A DNA stretch of 64,000 nt, taken from positions 1-64,000 of the forward strand of contig JAUCBJ010002047.1 of assembly GCA_032718475.1 (NCBI GenBank), written 5' to 3'. A program made the translations under genes and the position numbers. The stretch's first letter is position 1. Each line of letters begins with the position of its first letter. Below are positions 42,469 to 52,998 of this stretch, in pieces. The stretch comes from Nemertoderma westbladi (lineage: Eukaryota > Xenacoelomorpha > Nemertodermatida > Nemertodermatidae). The notes under the pieces are model-generated. The model saw nothing but the letters and a program-made list of their open reading frames with translations, searched no databases and was not told the origin of the DNA.

Positions 42469-45400
42469 CTACGACACGATGATAGCTGCCTGGAAACGAA
42501 CGGGCTGTCTGATAGAGTGGCCTGTCCTGGAAGTTAGTAGTGGCGCTGGAGATGGCAGGATTGGTGTAGGAGGCGGCGCTGGAGTCGGCACAGCTTGACG
42601 ACCTGCGACTTCTGCCCAAGTAGGTGGTGCCCGCGAGATGTAAGCCGGCTTCAGCCTATCGATGGAGACGTTATCCGGCTTGCCATTCACTTCTAGGGTG
42701 TAGTGCTTGTCGTGTTGTGCCAGGATCTTGAAGGGTCCATTGTATGGCCGCTCCAGCGGTTGTTTGGCCTTCTTGTCCACGCGGACATAGACGTAGCCAG
42801 TGGCCGCAAGGTGGGCTGGCACCTGCGGCGTGCGTTCGGTGTGATGTGCTGGTGGAGGTGGGAGAGCTTTGTGCATGTCTGCCTGTAGCTGGCGGGCGAA
42901 CGTCTCTGACGGCTGCAAGGTGCGGGCGTCGTGAGACTGGAAGAACTCGCCCGGGATGCGGAGGGACTCGCCATACACTAGATCGGCCAGTGAGCAGTCA
43001 GGGTCCTCTCGCCATGCCGAGCGGATGCCGAGCATGACGAGGGGCAACTCGTTCATCCAGTTCGGCCCCGTGGTAAGGGCCTTGATGGCTGCCTTTAGCT
43101 GCCTGTGCAGGCGCTCAACCATGCCGTTGGCCTGCGGGTGGTATGCTGTGGTCTAGGAGGCGGCGATGCCCAACAGCTTGCTCACCTCAGCCCAGAGGTC
43201 CGACGTGAACTGGGGCCCTCGATCCGAGGTGATGTCTATGGGGACTCCGAAGTTAGAGATCCAGTGCCGGATAAAGTTCTTCGAGATCATCGTTGTGATC
43301 GAGTCTGGCATCGGGATTGCCACCGGCCACCTGGTGAAGCGGTCGACGATGGTGAGCAGGTACTTCATACCTTCACTCTCGGGTAGGGGACCGACCAGAT
43401 CGATGTGGAGGCTGCTGAAGCGTCCACTCGGTGGAGCGCGGGTGACGAGGGGAGCTCGGACGTGTCGGTGGATCTTGGAAGCCTGACAGCCATGGCACTC
43501 CTGGCACCAACGGCGGACGTCACGCTTGATGCCGTGCCAGACGAACCTGGAGGCCACGGCCTTCTGCATGGGTCGGGCACCAGCGTGGGAAAGATTGTGG
43601 ATCGAGTCGAAAGCGCGCCGAGTCCACTCGCTGGGCAGGACTGGTTGTGGCGAGCCCGTGGAGACGTCACAGAGCACCGTCACTGCGCCGAATGGTATGT
43701 CACGGAGCACGAGGCCGCTGATTGCGGTCCGATAGGCGGCCATCTCGTCTACGCTGTCGGCTTGCGCAGTGGCCAGGATATTGTAGTCGATCGTGGAGAT
43801 CGCACTGGGGTTGGGATGCAGCGGGAGAGCAAACTCGTTAGCGCGGCCATCATGCACCGTGTCGATTCTGGAGAGGGCATCGGCCACCATATTGTGTTTG
43901 CCTTGTACATGCTGCAAATCCGTGGTGAACTCGGCGATGTACGAGAGGTGGCGGGTCTGGCGAGGCGAGCGATCAGCTGCACTTGACATCGTGAAGGTTA
44001 ACGGTTTGTGGTCCGTGTAGAGCGTGAACCTGCGTCCTTCAACGAAGTGGGCGAAGTGTTTGACAGCCAGGTAGGCGGCTAGGAGTTCCCTGTCAAAGGC
44101 GCTGTATTTCTTCTCAGCGACAGAAAGTTTCTTGGAGAAGAATGCGATCAGGACCCACCTACCTTGCTGGAGCTGCTCGAGCTGGCCGCCAACTGCCACT
44201 TCCGAAGCGTCGATCGTGATGCTTGTGGCAGCATCGGTCCGAGGATGGTGTAGGAGAGCCGCCGTGGCCAAAGCCGACCTGGCAGCCTCGAAAGCAGTCT
44301 GACACTCGGAGGTCCAGTCGATGTCTTGGCCCCGGCTGCTGGAAGCGGCGTGAAGAGGTGCTAGTCGGCCAGCGATCTTGGGCATGAAACGGTGGTAGTA
44401 GTTGATCATCCACAAGAATCGCTGCAGAGCGGCCCTGGTGGTGGGGACAGGGTAGGACTTGATGGCCGAGACCCTGTCGGACATAGGGCGGATGCCCTGT
44501 GGAGTGACCCGGTGGCCCAGGAAGTCAAGCTCCGGGACTCCGAAAATGCACTTCGCCTTGTTGACTACGAGGCCGTTGGCGGAGAGGAGGCCGAACACAT
44601 GGCGAAGGTGTTGCGAGTGCTGCTCCGGAGATGTGCTGGTGACGAGGATGTCGTCGAGATAAACGAAAATGAAGAGGATGCCACGAAGGCTGCCCTCCAT
44701 CAGCCTCTGGAACGCCTGGGCAGCATTCTTCAGACCGAATGGCATCCTGACGAACTCCCACAGACCAAACGGGGTGATGATGGCTGTCTTGGGGATGGAG
44801 CCAGCCTGGAGAGGGATCTGGTGGTAGCCGCGGATGAGGTCTATCTTAGAGAAGATTCTCGAGCCCGCTAGCTGGCCGTTGAAGTCGTGGATGTGGGGGA
44901 GTGGGTACCGGTCGTTGACAGTGATGTCATTGAGGCGCCTGTAGTCGCCGCAGGGCCGCCAGCCACCGTTGGGCTTGGGAACGATGTGCAGGGGTGATGC
45001 CCATGGCGAGTTGGAGCGACGGATGATGCCAAGCTCTTCCATCTTTGCAAACTCATCCTTGGCGACGGCTAGCTTCTCGGCGTCGAGACGTCGAGCGCGT
45101 GCGTGTAAAGGAGGTCCGCTAGTCTCGATGAAGTGTTCGACCCCGTGCTTGTTGACGGGGGAATCGAAGTGCGGGACCAGGAGCTCGGGGAACTCCTGAA
45201 GGATGCGCAAGATTGACGGATGCATGGATGCAGCCGTGGATAGGCCGGAGATGATTGGGTCCGAGGGTGACGCCCTGGCTGGGATGGAGTGCGCGGAGTC
45301 GAGGTCAATCAGGCGGCGCCCGCGCATGTCGATGGCGAGGTGATTGTTTATGAAGAAGTCCGCGCCCAAGATGGGTTGGGTCACCTCAGCAACATGGAAG

Positions 45401-45597
45401 TCCTGTTTGAACAGGCGCTTGCCACCGAGGGATAGGTTGATGGTTCGGGTGCCCCACGCTCTAATGGGCGTGCCGTTGGCTGCCGAGAGCGACGTGGAGG
45501 GGTGGTGAGACTTCTTATCGGAGGCCGAGGCGGGGAAAATGGAGACATCGGCACCTGTGTCCACGAGGTAGGAGCGGCCGGAGCGGCGGTCCCACAC
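42469..45597 (-). pseudogene. Gypsy-1 pol: protease, RT, RNase H, integrase
   Basis: A polyprotein of about 1040 codons broken by one in-frame TAG at 43153-43155. From 45597: protease [17 protein letters not shown] with [33 protein letters not shown] (motif A), [14 protein letters not shown] (motif B) and FVYLDDILV; RNase H with [24 protein letters not shown] and [10 protein letters not shown]. The integrase zinc region is [13 protein letters not shown] ... CHGCQ. Its core has [10 protein letters not shown] and [10 protein letters not shown]; the third acidic residue (NGMVERLHRQL) lies after the TAG. The C-terminal part ends with a proline-rich tail at 42469. Apart from the stop codon, all catalytic motifs are in place. 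Confidence 0.9.
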
Positions 45598-45638
45598 GGA
45601 GAGGGTATTCTTTGCTATTCCGCCGGCCGCCGAGACAT

Positions 45639-46399
45639 CTAGCGGCCGGCTCGTCCGTTTCCCGAGGCCTGGGAGGGCCGAGGCAGGTCGGCAAAAAGAC
45701 AGCTCATCGTGAAGTTTCGAGCTAGAGGGCCATACTTGCCGTGGAAGACGCAGATGAATGGCTCAGAGGGGGTGCGTGGCTGGGAGGCCTGCTGGGGCGG
45801 TCGACGTCCTCCAGAGCCTCCGGATACTGCGAAGGCCGACGGGCTAGCCCGCAACTCCCTGGCCTCGACGACGCGGTCGGCAGCTTGGGCGAGTTCGTCA
45901 AGGCCGGGTAGGTCCTGCGCAGCCAACACTGTGCGGACCTCAATCGGGAGCTGGGCGAGAAAGAGTGCGCGACGGAGCGTTTCGGGGTCGTTGTTGAGTC
46001 CCCGGATCCGGCGTAGAAGGGCGGTAGGTTTCTTGTCTCCAAGTCCGGAGAGGGAGAGGAGCTCGGCGTCCTTCTGTGCCTGGGACTTGGCGAAGGCAGT
46101 GCACAGAGCCAGTTTGATCGCGTCATACCTGTTGGTGACCGGTGGGTTGAGCAGGGTGGCCCTCACCTCTGAATGTGGCGCGTTGTCCAGGGCCGTCACC
46201 ACGTAGTTAAACTTAGTCGCGCGATCGCGCGGGTGGCGAACTGAGCTTCGACGCGCGTAAACCAGACGTCCGGGTTATCGGTCCAGAAGTCGGGGAGTTT
46301 GATAGAGACGGCGTTGGCGGTCGGTAGAGCAGATGGCTGTACCGGTAGCTGAAGGTCCTTGAGAGCGTGAGCAAGGGCTTGTATGTCGGTTTGTTCCAT
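45639..46399 (-). pseudogene. Gypsy-1 gag (one frameshift)
   Basis: Starts at 46399 (MEQTDIQALAHALKDLQLPV), with KLPDFWTDNPDVWFTRVEAQ. A frameshift near 46215 leads to the frame of 46202-45639 ([53 protein letters not shown]). The layout and the ADFW-type start match the Gypsy-2 gag. It ends 41 bp before the pol start. Confidence 0.8.
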
Positions 46400-46412
46400 C
46401 TTAAGTTCTTTG

Positions 46413-46426
46413 AGTCCGGGTCACCA
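46413..46426 (-). promoter_or_regulatory. Gypsy-1 primer binding site
   Basis: On the minus strand TGGTGACCCGGACT follows the 5' LTR. It is the same tRNA-Trp-type PBS as in Gypsy-2. Confidence 0.6.
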
Positions 46427-46427
46427 A

Positions 46428-46630
46428 TGAAGAATCCGAATAAAGGTATTCTAGATTGCAATGATAATAATAATCAAATAGCTTTATTCAACTAAAGTCA
46501 GAAAATGGACAACGGACAGAAGACAGACAATCAGACCAGAAATATAAAAAGGCACAAAACAGAAGTCAGGAAGCAGTACAGTACTGTAGTGTGTGTCATA
46601 AACAAAGATACTGCAGTTTGTGGCGCCACA
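46428..46630 (-). repeat. Gypsy-1 5' LTR
   Basis: 203 bp, differing from 42243-42445 at three positions. GACC is outside at 46631. Confidence 0.92.
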
Positions 46631-46634
46631 GACC

Positions 46635-49600
46635 CATATACTTGGCTGCAGGGGTATATGGCCTGGCCTGGCAGATTGTGATCTACCAATGGCTGGTCAG
46701 GAGTAGAGTGTTCTCATGTCCACTCTGAGTGCACTTCACTGCGACGTGCACCTGGCAACAGGGGTACAGGGCATGACCCAGCAGATGAGCTGCACAGCCA
46801 ATGGTGGGTCATGTGCGCCAGAGTAGATATGGGTGATGGGTCTCATATCTGACTCCACTGCGACACCCACCATGTGGAATGGCAAACCAGGGTGTGGTAT
46901 TTGCCCCGAGAGCTGACTCGGCAAAAAAGCACCCCCCAACCCCCACTACTATGGATTACATTAGTAATGCGGAGGTCCGGCCACTAGAGGCCAGTGTAAT
47001 GACTGGACACAATCGGCCTCACAGGCGTCAGTTACCTCCTGAACAGCTGCCTGTCTAACCCCCTACTGGAGAGAGAGCGGCAAACGATTCTTTGAGTCCC
47101 TTTCCTGATGACCCTGGGTCACCAGGGAGGCCAGATTGTGAGGGGGAGAGGGATTCAGGAGTTGGAGGCTACTCTCATGTTCCACCCCGACCAACAAAGC
47201 CATTGGTGAATCTGAGGCAAGTCACTAGACTAGCCTCAGTAAACACCCTAACACTCGGGTCCCCAATGCGACAAGGTGAGCTACCTGGCTTGGCAAATAA
47301 GCTTTCTCTTAGTGTAGTGGGTGTTCAAGGGCACTGAATGCAGACTGGACAGACTGATGAGGTTCTGATTAAGGATTCTGATTAAGTTCAGATTTGGCGA
47401 CTCGCCCTCGCTTCAGCAGATGATAGTGGCAATGGTGGAATTGGTCTATTGATGAATCCAACTGCACATGCAGCATTGGACAAAATAGACCAAATCTCTA
47501 ACCGCATCATCCGTTGCCACTTCTCATGTTCTGGAAGACTGGCTAAGAAGTTTCCTAAGGTGGTTCTGATTGTGTGCTACTCTCCAACTAGTGTTGCCCC
47601 TGTAGAGGAGGTGGAAATTTTCTACCACAATCTACAAGCAGCTACTGGTGGAGTGGATCAGCATGCATTCTTAACATTCCTGGGAGACTTTAATGCAAGT
47701 CTGCATCAATCACCTACATCGCCCTGGGTCTATAGCAATAGTGTTGTTAACCGAAATTCCGTCCATCTTCAGGATTTTATCTCTGGAAATGGATTGTTTT
47801 CGGCTGGAACCCAGTTCAAGAAGCAAACTGGAAAGCTATGGACTCATAGTGGACCCAGTGGTCACAAGTCCCAGATAGACCATATTCTGTTTCGTAGGAA
47901 TTACAGGAGCTCTATACAAGACTGTAATGCATTTACACTTCGACCCTTCTCCAGTGATCACCGCCTTATTGTAGCCAAAGTAAGACTTAGTCTGCGTGCT
48001 AGCAGAACAACGAAATCTGCCTTGCCGTGGCATGACTGGTCCTCTCTGTTGCAACAGCCAAGTGTGAGATCCAGCTTCACACTACAGCTGAGCAACAGAT
48101 ATGAGGCTCTTGCTTCTGAGGCGGCAGATCACTGTGAGGGCTATACTGCCTTTACAGAAGCAGTTAAGTTAGCAGCTGCAGAAACAGTTCCTGTATACCC
48201 TCGAAACAGGAAAAGGGCCCCCTAGACTGACAACAAAATCCAGAAGTGCCGAAATGACCTTCATAAGGCGCAGAAAGAGTCCCGACTCAAACAGACTACA
48301 GCAGCCAAGAATGCAGTTAAGGCTGCATCTAGGTCCCTGAACAGGCAGTACTCTGTTAATCTACAGGAGCTAATAAACCAACAGGTTGATGCCATCAATG
48401 ATGCTGACGACAGCAAGGCAATCATCCCAGGCATGGAAATCGATCAATTTGGTTACTGGGCGTAAAAGCCAACCAACCACCAAGGTTAAGGCTGAATCAC
48501 CAGCCGATCGCCTCAATGGTTGGAAAGCCCACTTTGAAAAGCTCCTCAATAATGACAGGGTATTGCCTGATAACTTTATAGAAGTAAAAGTGTCTGAATC
48601 TGTACTCCCAGATATTCCCATTGGCGATATCTCCTTTGCAGAAGTGAAGGCTGCTGCAAAGAGCATTAAGACCAATCGTGCCAGTGGAGTAGATGGTGTT
48701 CCCCCTGACGTCTTTAAAATAGCTGAGTGTTTAAAGCTCATCTATCCCATCATCGTAGACATGTACCGAATTGAGAGACTGCTCCGTGGAAATCAGAATG
48801 GGTTCCGTAAAGGTTGTGGGACCATGGAACCCATTTTGGCACTTAGAAGGATAATTGAAGAATTATCAAAAAAGAAAGACAGGCATCTGGCTGTTATCTT
48901 TGTTGACTTCTTCAAGGCCTTTGATTCAGTCTCTCGCTCACGTATGTTCAGCATACTTTCATTATATGGGATTCCTGATGAAATTATTGCAGCAATCAGA
49001 TCAGTATACGATGGTTCGACAACATTTGTGTCTACTGTTGACGGTGACACAGAACCATTTGAAGTGTTATGGGGCGTCCTCCAAGGAGACACACTTGCAC
49101 CATTCTTGTTCATTATTGTGGTTGACTATGTTCTACGCATGTCCTTAGATCATCATAATGATGATGGGGTGATGATAACTCCACCTACTGGCTCCAGAAG
49201 TCGAGGAAATCCTGCCAAGTACCTAACTGATCTAGACTTTGCTGATGACTTAGGAGTACTCTCAGAATCATTAGTGGGAGCCCAACGGCTCCTCAGCTCA
49301 TTAGAACATGCTGCTTCTAGTGTTGGTCTTTTTATTAACTCCAGAAAGACCAAAATTTTGACAGTTAACCTTGACAGGCAAGTCTCTGATCGATGAGCAT
49401 AAGCTCAAAGGATGGTATGCTTGAGCATGTGGACGACTTCTGTTACCTGGGATCATGGATCCGGAAGTCAGGTGAGGACCTTCGAATACGTAAGGGAAAG
49501 GCATGGGCAGCCTTGAATAGGCTTTCCAGGATTTGGAAGTCACCGAGAATTAATCGAAAACTTAAAGTCCGGGTATTTAGAGCAGCAGTAGTTCCAGTAC

Positions 49601-50054
49601 TCCTCTATGGGAGTCCATGCTGGGCTCTAACTGCTGAGGACACCAAATCTCTGGATGGCAAATTCACAAGAATGCTACGCCGGATTCATTGTGTCAAGTT
49701 CAATGCACACATCTCCAACCAGAAACTATATAACATTGGAGGTGTCTAATTGGTTCCCCTAAGCTTGACGCTAGAACAAAATCGCTTCCGCTTTGCAGGA
49801 CATTGCTTTCGCCGTGAGGACCAACCAGTGCATAATCTTGTACTTTGGCAGCCTCATGGAGTGAATAAGCATGGTGGACAGCCCATGACTTTCTTGAGAC
49901 GCATCTTAAAGGACACTGGCCTTGAAGATGCGGATGATCTAGCAAATGTCATGGGTGATAGGGAGTTGTGGTGGTGCAATTTTGTCGATAAGCCGGCACA
50001 GCATTCTTAAAACTGCATCTGCAATGCAGCATGCCGATCCTAGTAGTAGTAGTA
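46635..50054 (+). mobile_element. LINE-A copy 2 (plus)
   Basis: A long plus-strand LINE-A copy with a 5' UTR-like non-coding stretch (46635-47090), coding region 47092-50010 and a (TAG)n tail at 50041-50054. Its 5' UTR probably continues leftward across Gypsy-1 into 42214-42242 and, across LINE-A copy 1, into about 34690-34779. It is nearly identical to copy 1 where they overlap. Confidence 0.75.
47092..50010 (+). pseudogene. LINE-A copy 2 ORF: APE endonuclease, RT
   Basis: The endonuclease starts near 47092: RLASVNTLTLGSPMRQGE and ANKLSLSVVGVQ. After a disturbed stretch at 47337-47448 it continues with LTFLGDFNASL, HKSQIDHILFRR and FSSDHRLIVAKVRL. Differences from copy 1: TGG to TAG (stop at 48223), one extra A near 48414 (frameshift), an internal deletion of about 46 codons in RT at about 48768 (the MYR/IERLLRG junction), and a changed segment near 49372 causing a stop at 49394. 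A stop also occurs at 49747. RT motifs FVDFFKAFDS, GVLQGDTLAPF and FADDLGVLS are present. This copy is inactive. Confidence 0.85.
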
Positions 50055-50525
50055 AGCTCAAAAGATGGTATGCTTGAGCATGGGGATGACTTCTGTTACC
50101 TGGGATAATGGATCTGGAAGTCAGGTGAGAACCTTCGAATACGTAAGGGAAAGGCATGGGCAGCCTTGAATAGGCTTTCCAAGATTTGGAAGTCACCGAG
50201 AATTAATCGGACACTTAAGCTCCGATTATTTAGAGCAGCAGTAGTTCCAGTACTCCTCTATGGGAGTCCATGGTGTCCGTGTCTGTGACTGTAGTTGCCG
50301 GATATCTACTACTTCTGCGTTCTTGAAGTGTGAATCCCAGATCTTCACCCTTTGTGGCCGCCCTCATTGCATAATCCAGCACAATTACAAATAGTAATGG
50401 TGCTAATGTGTCACCTTGCAGTACGCCAGCCAGGATTGAGAAAAACGCAGTTTTACCATCTGGTGAGTAGTATACATTACTAGCCAACTCGATCAAAGTC
50501 ACCCGTAGCCCATCATTACCGTCCA
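50055..50525. pseudogene. Chimera of LINE-A (plus) and LINE-C (minus) fragments
   Basis: Bases 50055-50271 repeat an internal LINE-A piece (AAGATGGTATGCTTGAGCAT, TTCTGTTACCTGGGAT) in plus orientation. From 50272 to about 50525 the sequence is LINE-C in minus orientation, encoding AGVLQGDTLAPLLFVIVLDY and ERRSSRYPATTVTDTD. There is no spacer. The LINE-A tail (TAG)n lies immediately to the left. Confidence 0.8.
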
Positions 50526-50710
50526 TTTTTAGTAATCCATCCAATCAGAAGCCACCATTTCAACCTTTAGCAGTGGTCGTTATTATTTCAACCAATCAGA
50601 TGTCAGCATTTCATCCGTAACCATGGCAACTTCTCAAGTTCCCGCATCTTCCGCTAGAGGCGTTATTAGTCACCCAACGCTAGTACTCCGTCCAATCACC
50701 AACCTTTATT

Positions 50711-50862
50711 TTACAGGTGTTCGGGTGTCTACACTTAGCATCAGGTAACTTCTACTATTTTTCAAATCGCTATTTTTCACCAACCATTATTTTACAGACG
50801 CTAGAGATGTCTACAGGTAACTTCTACTATTTTTCAAATCGCTATTTTTCACCAGTAACTAA
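50711..50862 (+). repeat. Two direct repeats of ~73-75 bp
   Basis: TTATTTTACAG, GTGTCTACA-type, AGGTAACTTCTACTATTTTT and CAAATCGCTATTTTTCACCA occur twice (50711-50788 and 50789-50862). Confidence 0.75.
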
Positions 50863-50889
50863 ATTTAATTTTGCAATTTTTCAGATAAC

Positions 50890-50965
50890 AAAATATTCAA
50901 CAGGGTTCGAACCCGGGACCGTTATAACTCCTCACAACTCACCAATCACTCTTCCATCCAACCTC
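50890..50965 (-). other. tRNA-derived SINE-like segment (B box)
   Basis: On the minus strand, CGGTCCCGGGTTCGAACCCTG contains a perfect Pol III B box (GGTTCGAACCC) with a T-arm-like stem. Upstream GTTGGATGGAAGAGTGATTG is a weak A-box-like stretch at tRNA spacing. A SINE head is inferred; no full tRNA fold is claimed. Confidence 0.4.
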
Positions 50966-51403
50966 GAGAGAAAAAGGCGATAAATATATGAGTTATACCA
51001 TAGTCATTGAATTGTTCATCTTCATCACTGGTAGCAGATGTTTATAAATAGCTTCTAGTTCCTTAACATAATTACTATAGCATAGAATACATTAATTCGA
51101 CTATTAATAATAATCGATTTCTTTTATCGATGTAACTGCTCGGTCAACTAAGTTAAAATATAAGTTAGAATGACAGAGCTAGCATTGATCACGTTGCATC
51201 TGTTACATGTTACTGCTATTTCACTCTCTAACTCACGCTAATGTAATAAATTTAGCTGTACACGTTGCATCTGTTACACGAAGCTACTATATTCCTCACT
51301 GTAAGTCACTCTGTTGTATTAAAGCAACCATATAAACAGAAGTTTTACATTCTAATAATCATTTATTTAGTTTTTATTTTTCAAAATAGTTTTCATTCTA
51401 ATT

Positions 51404-52447
51404 ATGGATTTATTTAAAAAAACTTCAAGCAATACTTGGAAATTTACATGTAATAAATATACCTGTAGTATTGTTTATGGTAAGTACTTTATATTACACT
51501 CAAGCGATAGCAATGTAACAACGTGCTTCTCTTACCTGGATACACTCTACCTTCTAGACGTCTTAGAAATATTAATCAACCGACAAAAGGAATCACCAGT
51601 TTCAAGAGGTAATATTTATCCTAATATAGAATTTACAAGAGGAAAGTTAAATATTTCCACCTGTTTTATTACTGAAAACGTATATATTCAGAAGCAAGGC
51701 AAATGTCAAATTCTAAACCAATCACTAATTAATTTATTGCTTCAGAGTAAGACAGAAATATTAGAATTGTTATCACCACCACTCGAAATAATAAATCAGT
51801 GTTCTGTTGTTAATTTAACCAACCCATCTTTTGTTGGTTTTGTAAGCAAATATAAAGGAACAACTTATATGGGACTATGGGAGATTTCAGCTAGATATTC
51901 TGATGCTATTGGTCTTAGGTATTATAATGGGTTTAACTTAACAGCATCGGAAGTAAATTCATTGTGGTATGAATGGAATTATGAAATTAGTAACGAAGGT
52001 GTCTTTTCAGAGCTAGATACGGGCGATAAAGCTTTATCTGACCGACTTAAAGTAAAAATAAATGTACAAGAAAAAAAAGTAATTATTACAGACAAGGAAA
52101 GCAAATATTTACAGTTACATTACGATAAAGACATACCACATATAGAGTTTCTCTACGATATGATGTTAAAGGTTTCATCAACTTATATAGCAGACGGTTT
52201 CGCGATTCTATATCAACCAACTTGGAAGTTTAAGGTTAATAAGTCATTTCCAGAAGTAGTTTCATCCACATTTAATCCAAAGACATACATCGAAGAGACA
52301 TCGAGTGATAGAAAGCGCAGATCTACATCTCAAACATCTTCCATTCCCAACATTGATTCTATACCTACAAAGAAAATAAAAGTTACAAAAGCAAGTGAAG
52401 AGGTAGCAGATTACAATAAGGAACATATAAAAACAGTATTAGATTGA
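51404..52447 (+). CDS. Polinton gene: unknown protein, possible PC4-like ssDNA-binding region
   Basis: A 347-aa protein I do not firmly recognise. Residues about 148-194 (SKYKGTTYMGLWE, then GLRYYNGFNLTASEVNSLW) resemble in pattern the PC4/p15 single-strand DNA-binding domain (K-[FY]-x-G-x-x-Y-x-x-[IL]-x-E, followed by L-T-x-x-x-x-x-L). N-terminal residues 10-58 and the region near 255-280 (TYIADGFAILYQPTWKFKV) could be further related strands. The C-terminus is basic, with DRKRRSTS and TKKIKVTK looking like nuclear localisation signals. It is the first plus-strand gene, followed by a 550-bp repeat-containing spacer and the DNA polymerase gene. A role in replication or late transcription would fit, but this is inference. 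The frame is intact. Confidence 0.55.
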   Translation: MDLFKKTSSNTWKFTCNKYTCSIVYGKYFILHSSDSNVTTCFSYLDTLYLLDVLEILINRQKESPVSRGNIYPNIEFTRGKLNISTCFITENVYIQKQGKCQILNQSLINLLLQSKTEILELLSPPLEIINQCSVVNLTNPSFVGFVSKYKGTTYMGLWEISARYSDAIGLRYYNGFNLTASEVNSLWYEWNYEISNEGVFSELDTGDKALSDRLKVKINVQEKKVIITDKESKYLQLHYDKDIPHIEFLYDMMLKVSSTYIADGFAILYQPTWKFKVNKSFPEVVSSTFNPKTYIEETSSDRKRRSTSQTSSIPNIDSIPTKKIKVTKASEEVADYNKEHIKTVLD

Positions 52448-52998
52448 TTTATTATTAACTAGAGACTTTTTTTCAGTTTACACTGACTTGTAAAGGTAAC
52501 TTTTTATCATAAAGCGTGATTATTATAAAGTATTTGCATGTAAAGGTGACTTTATTGAGTAAATATTGGTGATAGTTTATATTTAATGTGAGCATGGGAT
52601 TAGGTATAAAACATTCGCATGTAAATGCATGAGTTTACACCACCATAATAAAACATTAGCATGTAAAACCTACTTTATCAATGGAAATTAAAAACGCATT
52701 ATGCACATCTTGGTTTAGACTTGATTTTATTATAAAGAATTCAGTTGTAAAAGCAACTTTATTTATGATATTAGTTTCCAATGTAACTGTTATTTATGAT
52801 TGGTTGGTATAACTAGAAACTTGAAATATATATATAAAGAGCTCAACTGATTCAATCGAGCTCATTCTGAAAATATAAAATTAATTAAAGTTTAGATATT
52901 ATATTTTATTTGTGTTGAGTAGCTTATGAATTTTTTTTGATTATATATATATAACAATATTCATATTAATTTTAAATTGTTTTTAGGATAATAAAGAG
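52448..52998 (+). promoter_or_regulatory. Spacer with four TAAA(N6-7)CTTTA dyads and TATA boxes
   Basis: Hyphenated palindromes of the form TAAAGGTGACTTTA occur at 52491-52506, 52541-52554, 52664-52677 and 52748-52761. Most are preceded by CATG or TTG, and related half-sites lie near 52610 and 52780. A TATATATATAAAG box is near 52830 and a second AT-rich TATA stretch near 52945, about 40 bp before the polymerase ATG. A promoter/regulatory region for the polymerase gene is the simplest reading. Confidence 0.5.

Larger units (their letters stand above)
42243..46630 (-). mobile_element. Gypsy-1: young CsRn1-like Gypsy retrotransposon
   Basis: A full-length minus-strand element of 4388 bp with two 203-bp LTRs that differ at 3 positions, and a 4-bp target duplication GACC at 42239-42242 and 46631-46634. 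PBS and PPT are both present. gag has one frameshift and pol one stop. It is the youngest LTR element in the window by LTR similarity. Confidence 0.92.

Noticed and set aside
44392-44871. Plus-strand ORF opposite Gypsy-1 pol
   Set aside because: Antisense shadow of RT; no motif of its own.
47836-48054. Minus-strand ORF in LINE-A copy 2, also seen opposite copy 1
   Set aside because: Its conservation only reflects the near-identity of the two LINE copies; it is antisense to the endonuclease.
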